In this document: piece after piece, positions 11,739 to 23,099 of the stretch
How positions within the stretch are numbered: position 1 is the first letter of the stretch
Layout: each line of letters begins with the position of its first letter
NCBI GenBank assembly: GCA_036365145.1
Contig: JAEOAD010000048.1
Span: 17,119,001 to 17,183,000 of the forward strand
DNA: 64,000 bases
Origin: Orientallactaga sibirica
Taxonomy: Eukaryota; Chordata; Mammalia; Rodentia; Dipodidae
Reading direction: 5' to 3'
Made by a program: the position numbers and the translations under genes
Notes under the pieces: generated by a model
The model's input: the letters and a program-made list of their open reading frames with translations, nothing else
What the model was told of the DNA's origin: nothing
Database searches by the model: none

Positions 11739-11902
11739 GCCGGGCGTGGTGGCGCACGCCTTTAATCCCAGCACTTCGGAGGCAGAGGTAGGAGGATCGA
11801 TGTGAGTTCGAGGCCACCCTGAGACTACATAGTGAATTCCAGGTCAGCCTGGACCAGAGTGAGACCCTACCTCGCAAAACCAAAACATAAATAAATAAAT
11901 AA
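11739..11902 (+). mobile_element. B1 SINE, near-consensus
   Basis: Full B1 (gccgggcgtggtggcgcacg ... gagaccctacctcgcaaaac). Flanks aataaaaataaatttata (11721-11738) and aataaaaataaaatttata (to about 11921) form a target duplication. Confidence 0.93.
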
Positions 11903-11977
11903 ATAAAAATAAAATTTATAAAATGTTATGTGTGTGCAATTTTCTTACGTTGCAAAGGAAAATTAAAAATGGTTATG

Positions 11978-12124
11978 GGGGTGCTGGAAAGAGGGCTCAT
12001 TGGTTAAAGGAACTTGCTCACAAAGCCTGCCTGCCCAGATTCAATTCCTTAGCCACCCACATAAGCCAGATGCAAAATTCTGGAGCAAGAATCTGGTGTT
12101 TATTTGCAGAGACAAAAGGTTCTG

Positions 12125-12164
<40 letters not shown>

Positions 12165-12175
12165 AAATATTTATT
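11978..12175 (+). mobile_element. Diverged tRNA-type SINE with (CA)n tail
   Basis: Head gtgctggaaagagggctca, body cataagccagatgcaaaat, then (CA)n at 12126-12161 and tatttatttatt in place of the usual CT tract. Confidence 0.75.
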
Positions 12176-12229
12176 TATTTATAATGTTGCATAACAAACT
12201 ATCTTCCCCTACAATCATATATGTGGAAC

Positions 12230-12780
12230 AGTCATTACTTATTCCACACTCCCACATCTCATGATCACGGTGGGCTGGCCATCTTTCTGACACGCGTCTG
12301 AAGGTCCCTGTGGTGAAAAAGGGTCACAGTGGGCTGGGCATAGTTGTGGTGTGTGCCCGAGGTCACGGCACAGGTCAGCTTCGGGGCGTAGCTCTGCTCC
12401 ATGTGTGTTCATTTGGAAACCAATGAGAACACAGGCTCCCGGCAGCATGCTCTTCCTCCTCGATGAGGGTGGCTGCGCGGATGAAGAGACGTGCATCACT
12501 TTCCGAGGTCTGCAAGGGGCTGCAGCCTCCTCCGCAAATTAGATTCACATCGCATTGGCGAAGCAAGGCCCAGGCAAGTCCAGCATTGGTCAGTGGAGAA
12601 TCGCAATTCTTCACGCTCTGCGTGGAAGAAGGGTGTGAATATTCACATAGCAGTAACATGATCCAGTGTAAATACTATAGGTTGAAGGAGGGGATTGGAT
12701 TGGAAGCAAAATGCATACATGTGATCAATTGCCTATATCGTTACTAGCAGAATCTAGGGTTGGTAAGCTGTGACCCATGG
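12230..12780. other. Unrecognised, possibly an old repeat
   Basis: G/C-richer block with several overlapping 60-95-codon frames on both strands, none with a known domain. Its texture (ttccacactcccacatctca, gggtcacagtgggctgggca) hints at a decayed interspersed repeat. Confidence 0.35.
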
Positions 12781-12842
12781 GTCAAGTCCTGACCAGTCTC
12801 TTTTTGTACAGGGGATGACAGATGATATTACATTTTTTAAAA

Positions 12843-13043
12843 TTAATTATTTATTTATTTGAGACAGAAAGAGGGGAAAGAGAGAGTGAAAATGGGCACA
12901 CCAGGGCCTCTAGCCACTGCAAATGAACTCCAGACACATGTGCCACCATGTGCATCTGGCTTATGTGGGACCTGGGGAATTGAAACTGGGTCCTTAGGCT
13001 TCATAGGCAAACGCCTTAACTGCTATGCCATCTCTCCAGCCCA
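12843..13043 (-). mobile_element. Dipodid tRNA-type SINE, first of an adjacent pair
   Basis: Antisense copy with tail side at left and head ccagccc at right. It lies between copies 1 and 2 of a shared 18-bp target sequence (see 12825-13299). Confidence 0.92.
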
Positions 13044-13061
13044 ATATTACATTTTTTAAAA

Positions 13062-13280
13062 ATTTCATTTATTTAGTTATTACAGACAGAGGGGGAGAAA
13101 GACAGAGAGAGAGAGAGAGAAAGAGAATGGGCACACCAGGGCCTCCAGCCACTGCAGACGAACTCCAGATGCATGTGACACCATGTGCATCTGGCTTACG
13201 TGGGACCTGGAGAATCGAACCTGGGTCCTTGGGCTTTGTAGGCAAGTACCTTAACTGCTAAGCCATCTCTCCAGCCCCCA
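13062..13280 (-). mobile_element. Dipodid tRNA-type SINE, second of an adjacent pair
   Basis: Antisense copy, same orientation as its neighbour, between copies 2 and 3 of the shared target sequence. It has an expanded (GA)n. Confidence 0.92.
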
Positions 13281-14249
13281 ATATTACATTTTTTTAAAAG
13301 AGTAAAAGGAGGAATGGAGACAGGAGGAGGGAGGAGATATATAGACCATTTGTGGTCAACAAGGCATGAAGTATTTACTCTTTGCAGAAATAGCAGTGGC
13401 TTCTGCTTTGCTCACACAGAGGGAAACACTCCAAGCACCTTTCTGGGGGGAAAAATTAAACCATTTGCAGGGATTTCATTTGTGTTGTTGGCAATGTTAC
13501 TGTTCTGAGACTGCTGTGTGTGCGATGTGGGACACAGCAAAAGATTAATCATATCAGTTTCTTGGGGTTGTGGGTGCTGGCATTTCTGTTATTGGAAGAA
13601 AAATATAGATATTCAATCAATAATATAAAGTGGAAGCCATCTATTCAATAGAATGTGAATTAGGAGTCTCTGTGTGATCTCATTTCATGATTTATCTTAA
13701 CATTTTTTTCCAGGACCCTGAAAATAATGACAAACTCACTTGTCTAAATAAACAGAATGCTATCCCATGTTCTTGTCTTGAAATGTACAATGTAAGCATA
13801 ATGCTCTCTCCCAAAAAATTTATTTGGATTTAAAAAAATAGGTGAGTGGATTATAACATTTACATGGAATTTCAAAGAACCTAAAATATTCAAAAGAATT
13901 TTTTTTTTAAAAAGAAGAAAAAGTCTGAGGGCTTGCATCACCTGATTTGGAGACATACATGATAAATATCGAGGTAAAACTACCACCAAGACAGAATGGC
14001 ATTGATGTAAAGAAAACTGAATAAACCAATGGGACAGAATACTAAATCCAGAAACCAACACAAAGGTGAGTGGTCCAGTGGTGCTCGACCACCGTCCTGA
14101 GACAGTTCTCTGGAGGAAAGGTGCTGTGAGTGATGCATGAGGCCATAACCACCACCTGTGGGAAGAGTGCACCGAGATCATTTCCTCACACCATAGATAT
14201 AAAACAACTCTCAATTCATCGTAGGCATTCATTTAAAACCTAAAACTTG

Positions 14250-14580
14250 GGGCTGGGGAAGATGGCGCCTGGGTAACACTGCTCGTCATGCAAGTACCAG
14301 ACCTGAGTTTGATGTCCACCACCCTTGTAAAGATCTGGACATGGTCACATATGCCTGTAGTCCCAGTGCTGACAGGATACAAACAAGAGAATTTCCAGGG
14401 CTTTCTGGTCAGCCACTCTGACCCAAAACCAGCAGTTCTAGGTTCAGTAAGAGGGACTGTCTGAAAGAAATAAGGTGGCCTCTGTACATGTGTGCACAGG
14501 ACACGTGCAACTGCATACCCACAAGCATATACCATATACTCATCATATGTAATACATACATACACATACATACACACAGA
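14250..14580 (+). mobile_element. B3-type SINE inside L1
   Basis: B3 pattern: tRNA-like head ggggctggggaagatggcgc, middle tgcctgtagtcccagtgctg, end ggtggcctctgtacatgtgt with an ACAT-rich tail. It interrupts the sense L1 ORF2 remnant. Confidence 0.8.
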
Positions 14581-15204
14581 GAAAAAAACTATAAACTAAA
14601 CTGAAAAAACTACAAATTTGTAGAAAAGGCTATAGGGAAAATATTTTATAATCTTGGTATATGTAACATTTTTATAGGAAACAAAATGCATGATCTGTGT
14701 GAGAAAAAAACTTGATACATTGAACATCTTCAAAATTAAAGATATTCAGATTTCAATAGCCGTCATTAAGAGAATGAAATGGAAAGATTCAGTTTGGAAC
14801 AAATATTCCCTGATATCTGACAAGGTGCTCTTATCACTCAGTAAGAACCAGACAAACAGTCTGATTTTTTAAAATTGGGTTTGAGCAAATGCGTCAGTAA
14901 GGAATATAATGTATAGCAGCATTGCAAATGAGCGCATTAACAAAACAGCTATCACCAGATGTCCAGGGAGGAGCAGCTCATTTTCCCACTGCAGCACACT
15001 TATCGTGCATGCTGCTCACCTGCAGCAAACTGCAAGTCTTGACATATCCATGGGCTTCGATGAGTCTCCAGGTAACAAACTGGTCATGATATATATATAT
15101 ATATGAGTTGCTGAAGGTCATGGGCTATATTATTCTTTTTTGTACAGCATTCATGAAATGTCAAAATTCATGAAAATGATCAAAATGTCATTCAAGACAT
15201 GACA

Positions 15205-15272
15205 CAATTATGGAAATGTAGAAATGATTAGCGTGGGCCCGATCAAGACTTTCGCTAATTCCCAGTACACAG
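15205..15272 (+). pseudogene. Possible U6 snRNA pseudogene fragment
   Basis: An imperfect match to the middle of U6: gaaatgattagcgtgggccc resembles the U6 stretch around agattagcatggccc, and cgctaattc resembles cgcaaattc. No clear 5' stem or upstream snRNA promoter elements are visible. It could be a chance resemblance. Confidence 0.3.
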
Positions 15273-15750
15273 GAGTACAAAGAAGAGATGGGTAGTGATG
15301 AGACACAGCGGGCAGCAGTCACAGAACCAAGAATGAATGGAAGCACTTCAGGACAGCCCATCCTGTTTCTTCAACAACTACAACAATCTCCTTCAAATGA
15401 GTAAATCAACAAAGAAAATAAAAGTTAAGAAAGGAAAGTCATGAGGGCAGGGGAGGGAGAGTAAATTAGAAGAAGCATAAAGGATACACCCGCCAGCCAG
15501 TCACAATGTCTGGAATCTAGGGTGGGCTATGCAAGGACATGCAAGTCAAAGAAGGCTATTAGCATGTGGCTTTGGAAAGGGGGAGGGACAGGCAAGGGTA
15601 ACGGGTGAGTGTGATCAAGGTACACTGCATGAGTGTGTGGAAAAGCCATGATGAAACCCATGACTTTGTACAATTAATTTATACCAGTAAGAAGCTTTAA
15701 AACCACCAGTACTGGTTATTTTTCTTATTGCTACAACCAAATATCTGATG

Positions 15751-16049
15751 TGATGGCTTGAGTCGGCTCTCCCCCATAAAGCTTGGGTAACCAGCTAGTG
15801 GCAAATTTGAGAAGTGGAGCCTTGCTAGAAGAGGTGTGCTGCTGGGAGAGGCCTTTGGAGTGCTATAGCTCACTCATCTTTGCCAAAGCTGGGCTTACTA
15901 TCTTGCTGCTGTGGCAGAGGTGATGTCCAGACTCTGCCTGTGCCATGCTGTCCCCTACCACCACAAAGCTTCCCCTTGAGACTGGAAGCCAAAGTAAGAC
16001 CTTTCCTGCATCAGCTTCTTTTGGCCAGGTATTTTATCCTGGCAACCCC
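15751..16049 (+). mobile_element. MT-type (ERVL-MaLR) solo LTR
   Basis: tgatggcttgagtcggctct, ctcccccataaagcttgg, tgagactggaagccaaagta and tcttttggccaggtattt follow the MTD LTR pattern. Flanks tgatg (15746-15750) and tgacg (16050-16054) form a one-mismatch 5-bp duplication. It lies inside an older repeat. Confidence 0.82.
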
Positions 16050-16082
16050 TGACGAGAAACAACTTAAGAGCAGAGGTTTTAT

Positions 16083-16228
16083 GGCCCGTAGTTTGAGGGT
16101 ACAGTCCATTCTGACAGGGAAAGCATGCCACCATCGTAATGGTGGCAGGAGCCTTGGCCCGTAGTTTGAGGGTACAGTCCATTCTGACAGGGAAAGCATG
16201 CCACCATTGTCATGGTGGCAGGAGCCTG
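16083..16228 (+). repeat. 73-bp tandem duplication with hairpins
   Basis: Two copies (16083-16155, 16156-16228) differ at a few bases. Each contains an 8-bp perfect inverted repeat, gccaccat/atggtggc, around a 4-base loop (cgta in the first, tgtc in the second). Confidence 0.95.
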
Positions 16229-17094
16229 GGACGGCTGGACACATTCTGTCTGCAATCAGGAAACGGAGAGTTGTGAATCTTGGTGCCCAGCTCACGTTCT
16301 CCTTTTATTAGATCGAGGACCTTAGCCCATAGAATGATGTCACCCACATCCATTTAAACCTTTCTAGAAACACCCTCAGAGGTATGGCTCTATGGTGATT
16401 CTAAATCCAGTCAAAATGACAATGAAGATTAGCCAGTACAGCCCTCATGCCTGGAAAAAAAAATGTGAACACTGATTAATGTCATTAAGGAATGATTGTT
16501 CAAATGTTTGCTATGAAAATTGCATTTTGGCAATTGTTCTCTAAACAAATCATTTTAAAAAAATTCAGATACAGACTGAAAGAAGTACCAGCTAAAATTA
16601 TAGGAATCTGAGATTTCTTCAAAATCATCTTAAGTGAAATATGGGAATTATATTTGGCTGGAAGTAAAATAAAATGGTTCTTTGGTCAATAACTGTTGAA
16701 GTTTGTTGAAGTTTGCTTGATCAGATATGCTATTGCAGTGTTTTAGAATAAATTAATTAATTAGTCCAGCACATTCTGTGGTGGTGTCTGAGAGAACAAT
16801 GTTGTAATTGAAAAGTTGCTCGACGTGAGGGGAGTGAATGCCCTGCTCTCCCAGACAGAGACACGTTCATGAGTCCCCAGCTTCATGTCCTTGGGAATGT
16901 CACTGAGCTCAGAGTTCTCTGCAGGCAAGAAATCCCGTCTCATGAGCAAGAGGATACAGTGTTCCCCATTCTTGCTCATCTCATAATAAACACAGTTAGT
17001 GAATGTGCAAGAAGCTAGCACTGACGAGGCCCTTATTCAGACAGCACCCCTGCCCACTCCTGCATTAGATCCTCTCTTGCTCTTCTCTTTTTTC

Positions 17095-17170
17095 TCCCCA
17101 CCATATAGTCCAGGCTGGCCTTGAACATTTAATCCTCCTGTCTCAGCCTCTCCAGAGTTATAATCAGAGT
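17095..17170 (-). mobile_element. B1 fragment
   Basis: Antisense segment atagtccaggctggccttga ... cctcctgtctcagcctctcc. Confidence 0.6.
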
Positions 17171-17282
17171 CATGTGCCTTCCTATCCCTCTCAGATTACC
17201 TATTTCAAACTTTCCCATATGACTAAACATTTAGGACATTATCTGGGAATAAAGTGATTTTTATTCAAATAAGTTCAAGTAG

Positions 17283-17460
17283 TGACTTCCGGTCAAGATG
17301 GCGTGCGCCTCACTTCACCTCACCTCACAGGGAAATAAAGGGAAGACCCTTAAGGTTCAAGGGATTTTTTTAGGGGTTTGCTGGCTCTAGTACATTCCCA
17401 GTGGGAGGGCGTGGACAAGCAAAATAGGGAATTCTCTGATTCCCACACTCTCTTTGTTAC
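17283..17460 (+). other. L1-5'UTR-like segment abutting antisense L1
   Basis: Begins tgacttccggtcaagatggc, which resembles the start of some rodent L1 5'UTRs and contains a YY1-type CAAGATGGCG (17294-17303). A G/C-rich segment follows up to the abrupt start of antisense L1 at 17461. The assignment is tentative. Confidence 0.35.
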
Positions 17461-19690
17461 TCAAAATTGTTTTGGATATTCGAGGTTTTTTTGTGCTTCC
17501 AAATGAATTTTAGGATTGTTTTTTTCTATTTTCACGATGAATGCCATTGAAATTTTAATGGGGATTCCATTAAATGTGTAGATTGCTTTTGGGAAGATTG
17601 ACATTTTCACAATATTTGTTCTTCTAATCCAAGAACATGGGATGTCTTTCCATTTTCTAATGTTTTCTGCAATTTTCACCTGAGTATTTTAAAATTTTCA
17701 TTGTAGAGATCCTTCACTTCCTTGGTTAGATTTATTCCAAGGTACTTTATTTATTTATTTATTTTTTTGAGGCACTTGTGAATAGGAGTGGTTCCCAGAT
17801 TTTATCCTTTGCATGTTTGTTATTAGTATATAGAAAAGCTACTGATTTCTGTGCATTTATTTTGTATCCTGCTACATTGCTAAAATTGTTTATCAGCTCT
17901 AACAGTTTGCTGGTAGTCTTTAGGGTCCTTTATGTATATACAATTAAATCATCTGCAAATAATGATAATTTGGTCTCTTTCTTTCCAATTTGTATCACTC
18001 TTATGAGTGTCTCTTGTCCTATTGCTATGGCTAAGACATCTAGTACTATGTTAAATAAGAATGGGGACAGTGGACACCCTTGTCTTGTTCCTGATTTTAG
18101 TGGAAAAGTTTCATGTTTTCCCCATTTAATATTATATTGGCTGTAGGTTTGTCATATATAGCCTTTATTATGTTGAGATATGTTCCTTCCCAGTTTATTC
18201 CCAGTTTCTATAGGACTTTTAGCATGAAGGGATGTTGGATTTTGTCAAATGCCTTTTCTGCATCTATTGAGATGATAATGTGATATTTGTCCTTCAGCCC
18301 ATTTATGTAGTGTATTACATTTATTGATGTACATATTTTTTAAAATATATTTTATTTATTTATTTGAGAGAAAGAGGGAGAGAGAGAGAGAGAGAGAATG
18401 GGCATGCCAGGGCCTCCAGCCACTGCAAACAAACTCCAGATGCATGCGCCCCCTTGTGCATCTGGCTAACGTGGGTCCTGGAGAATTGAACTGGGATCCT
18501 TTGGCTTTGCAGGCAAATGTCTTAACCACTAAGCCATCTCTTCAGCCTGATGTGCATATGTTGAACCATCCTTGCATCTCTGGGATAAAGCCTATTTGGT
18601 CAGAGTGAATGATCTTTCTGCTATATTCTTGTATTCTGTTTGCTAATATTTAGTTGAGAATTTTTGCATCTATGTTTATGAGGGAAATTGGTCTGAGTTT
18701 TCCTTTTTTTGTCTTCTTTTTGTCCATGTCTGCTTTTGGTATCAGGGTGATGCTGGCTTCATAGGAGTTTGGTAGATTTCCTTCCTTTTCTATTTTAATG
18801 GAAAGTGTGAGAAGCAGTGGTGTTAGTTCTTCCATGAAAGTCTAGTAAAATTCACCAGTGAATGCATCTGGGCCTGGACTTATTTTACTTGGGGGATTTT
18901 TTATAACTGCTTGGATCTCCATACTTGTTATAGGTTTATTTAAGTGGTTAATATCATCTTAATTTAATTTTGGTAGGTCATAGGAATCAAGGAAATCATC
19001 CATTTCTTTCAGATTCTCAAACTTAGAGAAGTATATATTCTTATCATATGTCTTTATGATTTTAGGAATTTCTTTGGTACCTGTTGTGATGGTGCCTTTT
19101 TCATCTCTAATTTTATTAATTTTTATTAATTTTTGTCTCTTCTCTCTTCTGGTCAGATTTGCTAAGGGTTTATCAGTCTTTTTTTTTTCCTTTCAAAGAA
19201 CCAACTCTTTGTTTCATTGATTCTTTGGATTGTTTATTATTATTACTATTTCATTCATTTCTGCCCTAATCTTTGTTATTTCTTCCCATCTACTGATTTT
19301 TTTGGTTTGCTTTGTTCTTCTTTTTCCAAGGCCTTAAGGTGAAGCATTAAATGTGTTACTTGTGAACTCTAATTTCTTAATATAGGCACCTAGAGTTACA
19401 AATTTCCCTCGTAGGACTGCCTTCATTGTGTCTCAAATGTTTAGGTATGTTGTATTGTCATCATAATTTGATTCTATGAATTTATTGATTTCCTTTTTGA
19501 TTTCTTCAATGACCCATTCATCATTCAGTAGTGTGCTGCTCAGTCTCCATGAATTTCTGTATGCTCTGTAGTTTTTCTTGTTGCTGATTTGCAGTTTAAT
19601 CCCATTGTGGTCAGATAGAGTACAAGGAATTATTTCAGTTTTCCTATGTTTGTTAAGATTTGCTTTGTGTCTTAATATATGGTCTATTTC
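17461..19690 (-). mobile_element. L1 ORF2 remnant (reverse transcriptase to C-terminal part)
   Basis: Antisense L1. Reading the minus strand from about 19690 down gives the region upstream of the RT, then the RT segment (18835-18650, with EASITLIPK and [15 protein letters not shown]), then the catalytic-core region as DNA, and finally the C-terminal part (17679-17461, with KDIPCSWIRRTNIVKM). Multiple stops and frameshifts show it is dead. One SINE (18337-18547) is nested in it. The 5' end is truncated. Confidence 0.88.
18337..18547 (-). mobile_element. Dipodid SINE nested in antisense L1
   Basis: Flanked by tgatgtacatat (18325-18336) and tgatgtgcatat (18548-18559), with one mismatch. L1 sequence continues on both sides, so the SINE is younger. 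Confidence 0.92.
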
Positions 19691-19759
19691 AGAGACTGAT
19701 CCATGTGCAAGCAGCAGGAACTCCTAACCACTGAGTCATCTCCCCACTCCCTGGGGCTT

Positions 19760-21767
19760 CTCTGAACAAAGGAATGGAGAAAGGATGGAGCACGTTTGCC
19801 ATATATTCCTAGATGTTTTGAGGGGAAAGAAGAGAGTGGTCTTTGCAAAACAACCTGGATTGGATGAATGAAGCCCAGGGGCACAGGAAGTGGAGAAAGC
19901 ACCCACACCCATGCCCTGAAATCCTTTGTGTGTACTGATATCTGCAGCTTGTACTTGTGCCCAGGGTCATCTGGTGAGGTTGCTCAGCCTCCCTTGCTTT
20001 GTTTCTCCAGGCCCTAATTTCAGCTGTGCAGTAGGGACAGAGTAGCCAAGATCATTGTAAGATTATTGAAAGAAAGACTCTCAAAGGTGGGTTTGGTAGA
20101 GGGATGCTGAAATTACTTGTTGTTTAGGGGAGAGGGAAGGGGTTAGTGCACCACAAAAGAGCATGGTAGTGTTCCAAAGCCATGCAGGCTCTGGTTCCAA
20201 AGAACAAAGTGAGATGTCACTTCTTGTAAGTTTCTGGGGGAGAGAGAAAGTTCTATAGCACATTACCAAGCTACACGCTAGGAGCCCCAAAGGTGCTAGA
20301 GTGACATGGAAGAGTCAGGAAGGCACTAACTAGGACGCAGGACCATAATTAAGGTGGCCCTGGGGGCCCTGGCAAGAGGGGCCTGGTTTTGCTTTCTCAC
20401 TCAGCCTTGGGCTCAAGGGAACATCCGGCTTCTTTTTTAAAAAAAAAAAAACTTTATTTTATTTATTTCCTAGCAGAGATAGAGATAGAGAGGAGACAGA
20501 CAGAGAGAGAATGGGCCCGCCAGGGACTCCAGCCACTGCAAATGAACTCCAGATGCATGTGTCCTCTTGTGCATCTGGCTTGCATGGGTCCTGGGGAATC
20601 GAACTTAGGTCCTTTGGCTTCGCAGGCAAGTGCTTTAACCGCTAAGCCATCTCTCCAGTCCCACATCTGGCTTCTTAAAGTCAGGACCTTAAAGAACTCA
20701 GGACCTTCCTGCCTCTCTTTTATGCAGATCACACTTCTACCATTAGATCAGAGACAAGGAAATCTTTGCCAACTCTTTCTGTCTAATAGCTATTTTTTTT
20801 TTTCCCCTCTGAATTGAAACGCTTCCTCCTGGGGGCAGAAGGGAGAGGCTCATAAGATTCTGGAAGTAAACCAAATTTACAAGGCCCAGGAAGTTCCTGA
20901 AACCTATAAGCCTACAAAGGCTCTCCTAAAAGGTTAGAAAAATAGTAGCAATTGCTGAGGAGAGAAGATTCCAGCCAGTTCAGCTGCCTTCAAGTTGTGT
21001 AGGAAGCTCCAGGGATGTAATTTTCATGAGTAAATGTACTGATGCTTGGGTGGGCTTTTGGCAATGTGGTCAGCTGCCTTTGAGTCATCCATGCTCCTGG
21101 AAGTAACCCCTTAACTATGCTTCCACAAGTCACCCCAGTCAGCTCACTGATTCACTAAGCTGGACAACAATGGAATCATTTCTGTGTCTGTCACTGACTG
21201 GGGCAGGCTGGAGGGTGATGGGATCCTTGCTGACATCTCCCCAAGTCATGCAGCAACCTCCTTGTCCTGGGTTTCTGGAGGAATCTCTGAAGTTACAAGT
21301 CTGAACAAGGTCATCTTGAGGACCTAGACCCAGCCACCCCGCACCATGTTGCCACACTCGGATCTGCTCCCACTTACCCTCTCCACTTCAGGGAGGTGAT
21401 TAAGTGTGAATAATGGGCAAACCCGTTTCTTCAGAACCAGGCCAGCCATAGGGCAGAGACAATGGATGAACCAAGGGCTCGTGCTGAGGAGCACAGTCTT
21501 AACCAGACCTCGTCCTCAGTCACTCTCTTCACTGATAATTGGACCCGACAGGATCATTCCCAACCATTTTCCTCTCCTCAGTTATTCTTTAGTTCCATCC
21601 AAAGGGTCAGTGCAGGGCATAATTAAAGTCAATTAGCTTCTGAAAAGCCATCTTGACAACCATTACGGGTAATGACGGGAGGCCCCACTCACCCACTCAC
21701 GCTGGAGGAATTGCTGTCTTGTGAGCCTCAAGGCTCACAGAGATCCAGAATCAAACAAGATGGAAGA
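19760..21767. other. Unique sequence around one SINE
   Basis: Apart from the SINE at 20435-20662, no repeat or exon was recognised. Confidence 0.5.
20435..20662 (-). mobile_element. Dipodid tRNA-type SINE
   Basis: Antisense copy. The target duplication acatccggcttctt (20421-20434) and acatctggcttctt (20663-20676) differs at one base. Confidence 0.93.
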
Positions 21768-21850
21768 CTAGGGGTTCAGTTCAAGAAGAGAGCTTTCCTA
21801 GCATGCAGGGGCCCCGGCTTTGAGCCCCAACACAGCAAAACAAAAATCAA
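21768..21850 (+). mobile_element. ID-like SINE fragment
   Basis: Reads taggggttcagttcaagaag ... ctagcatgcaggggccccgg ... gagccccaacac with an A-rich end. Confidence 0.5.
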
Positions 21851-22119
21851 GTTGCTCACTTACTCAATAATATCTTTTTACGCCCCTCTAAGTGTGGGGG
21901 AAGTTCATTATGAATCAGAATGTAGGAGCACAAAACACGTTAATGAACAGAACAATTCTTGCCTTCATGGGGCTTGTGGCTTAGTGGAGGCACAGATGTG
22001 AATTTAGTGATTGAGCCAATGAATGTACTGCAACAGATGGAAAAATGAAATGTGGCGTACTGCAGTGATGTGTTTGATATTGTGGGGCCCAGCAAAATCT
22101 CCCCATCCCCAACCCCCTC

Positions 22120-22385
22120 CATGGGTCAAAACCAGGGCCTTGTATATGTTAGATGAGCATTCTACCACGGAGCAATTCCCCCAGCCCCTCCCTGGTAGAT
22201 TCCAGGCAAGCACTCTGCTACAAAGCTGTACCCTCAACCCTTGGTTTGTGAGAGAGTCTTCCTATGTAGCCAAGGATGGACGTGAACTGAATACGTACTT
22301 CAGTTGGAGAGCATCTAACTCATAATCCTCTTGCCCCAGTCTCCTGAGGGCTGGGATTACAGGCATATACCGCCAGGCCTGGCTC
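22120..22385 (-). mobile_element. B4-type SINE remnant
   Basis: Antisense ID-like part (ccagggccttgtatatgtta ... ccacggagcaattccccc) followed by an antisense B1-like part (gagggctgggattacaggca). Confidence 0.65.
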
Positions 22386-22524
22386 CAGGAAGGTTTCATG
22401 GAGGCTGAGGCAGGAGGATGAGAAGCAGTAAGCCAGGCAGTGAAGGCTTGAGGTGTTTTCCATGTAAGATGGACACTGAAAACAGGACACTAGCCAGAGA
22501 TTGCAGGTGAGAAAAGGATGATTT

Positions 22525-22534
<10 letters not shown>

Positions 22535-22571
<37 letters not shown>

Positions 22572-22635
22572 TTTGTATACATATATTTGAAGATGTCACA
22601 ATGAAACCCATTATTTTGCATACTAACTTAAGAAA
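22535..22635 (+). mobile_element. L1 3' terminal fragment with TA/CA repeat
   Basis: A (TA)n(CA)n stretch precedes a tail resembling rodent L1 3' ends (gatgtcacaatgaaacccat). The ATP5MG retrocopy entered this AT-rich tail at TT|AAGAAA, close to the L1-endonuclease preference TT|AAAA. Confidence 0.6.
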
Positions 22636-22645
22636 ATTATTTTGA

Positions 22646-23099
22646 GCCTTTGGGACAACAGACCTTCCAGCCTAGAGCCATGGTTCAGTTCATCCGTTAC
22701 TTTGTGCAGAGGGCCCCAGAACTGGGAACACTGCTGTGACTTACTCAAAGCCTCGATTGGCCACATTTTTACACTATGCCAAAGTTGGGCTGGTTACTCC
22801 AAGCCCTGCTGAAATCCCTACAGCTCTTCAGAGCTTGAAAGCTACAATCCAGAGTGTTCAGACTGGCGCCTTCAAATATCTCACAGTTAAGGAAGCAATG
22901 CTGAATGGTTTGGTGGCCACTGAAGTGTGGATGTGGTTTTATATTGGAGAGATCACAGGCAAGCATGGCATCATTGGCTATAATGTTTGAAGACCCATCT
23001 TTAACATCTGATTATATTTATTTGATTTTTATTTGAATGTTCTTGGACCATGCATGACCAGACTATCTGAATAAAATATGATATGTCAAAAAAAAAAAA

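Larger units (their letters stand above)
12825..13299. repeat. Triple target-site duplication bracketing two SINEs
   Basis: The sequence atattacattttttaaaa occurs at 12825-12842 and 13044-13061, and again with one extra T at 13281-13299. Each copy abuts a SINE edge. This is what results when a second SINE inserts at the duplication made by the first. Confidence 0.93.
13830..15720 (+). mobile_element. Degraded L1, ORF2 C-terminal part and 3' region
   Basis: Sense motifs of L1 ORF2 DNA: catttacatggaatttcaaa, ggcttgcatcacctgatttg, gaataaaccaatgggacaga, cttcaaaattaaagatattc. After the inserted B3 (14250-14580), sequence continues to an L1-like 3' end near 15600-15715 (tgatgaaacccatgactttg). All reading frames are broken. 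Confidence 0.65.
15705..16437 (+). mobile_element. Rodent interspersed repeat, host of MT LTR
   Basis: tattgctacaaccaaatatc continues after the LTR as gagaaacaacttaagagcag and runs to tgacaatgaagattagcc. The same family appears at 1640-2275, 3690-3845, 36650-37110 and 49290-49930 (shared attgct...aaatat, gttt-agggtacagtccat, ctccatttaaacc-type segments). I cannot settle its class. It contains a 73-bp tandem duplication. Confidence 0.6.

Noticed and set aside
13744..14232. 162-codon minus-strand open frame
   Set aside because: It is antisense to a degraded sense L1, with no known domain; chance frame in AT-rich repeat DNA.
14258..14268. YY1-like aagatggcgcc
   Set aside because: It is the mutated B3 head (gagatggct), so not an independent promoter signal.
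20389..20817. 142-codon + frame
   Set aside because: Most of it is translated antisense SINE.
22736..22990. Functional small ATP synthase gene
   Set aside because: No intron, poly(A) tail, target duplication and upstream frameshift mark it as a processed copy.
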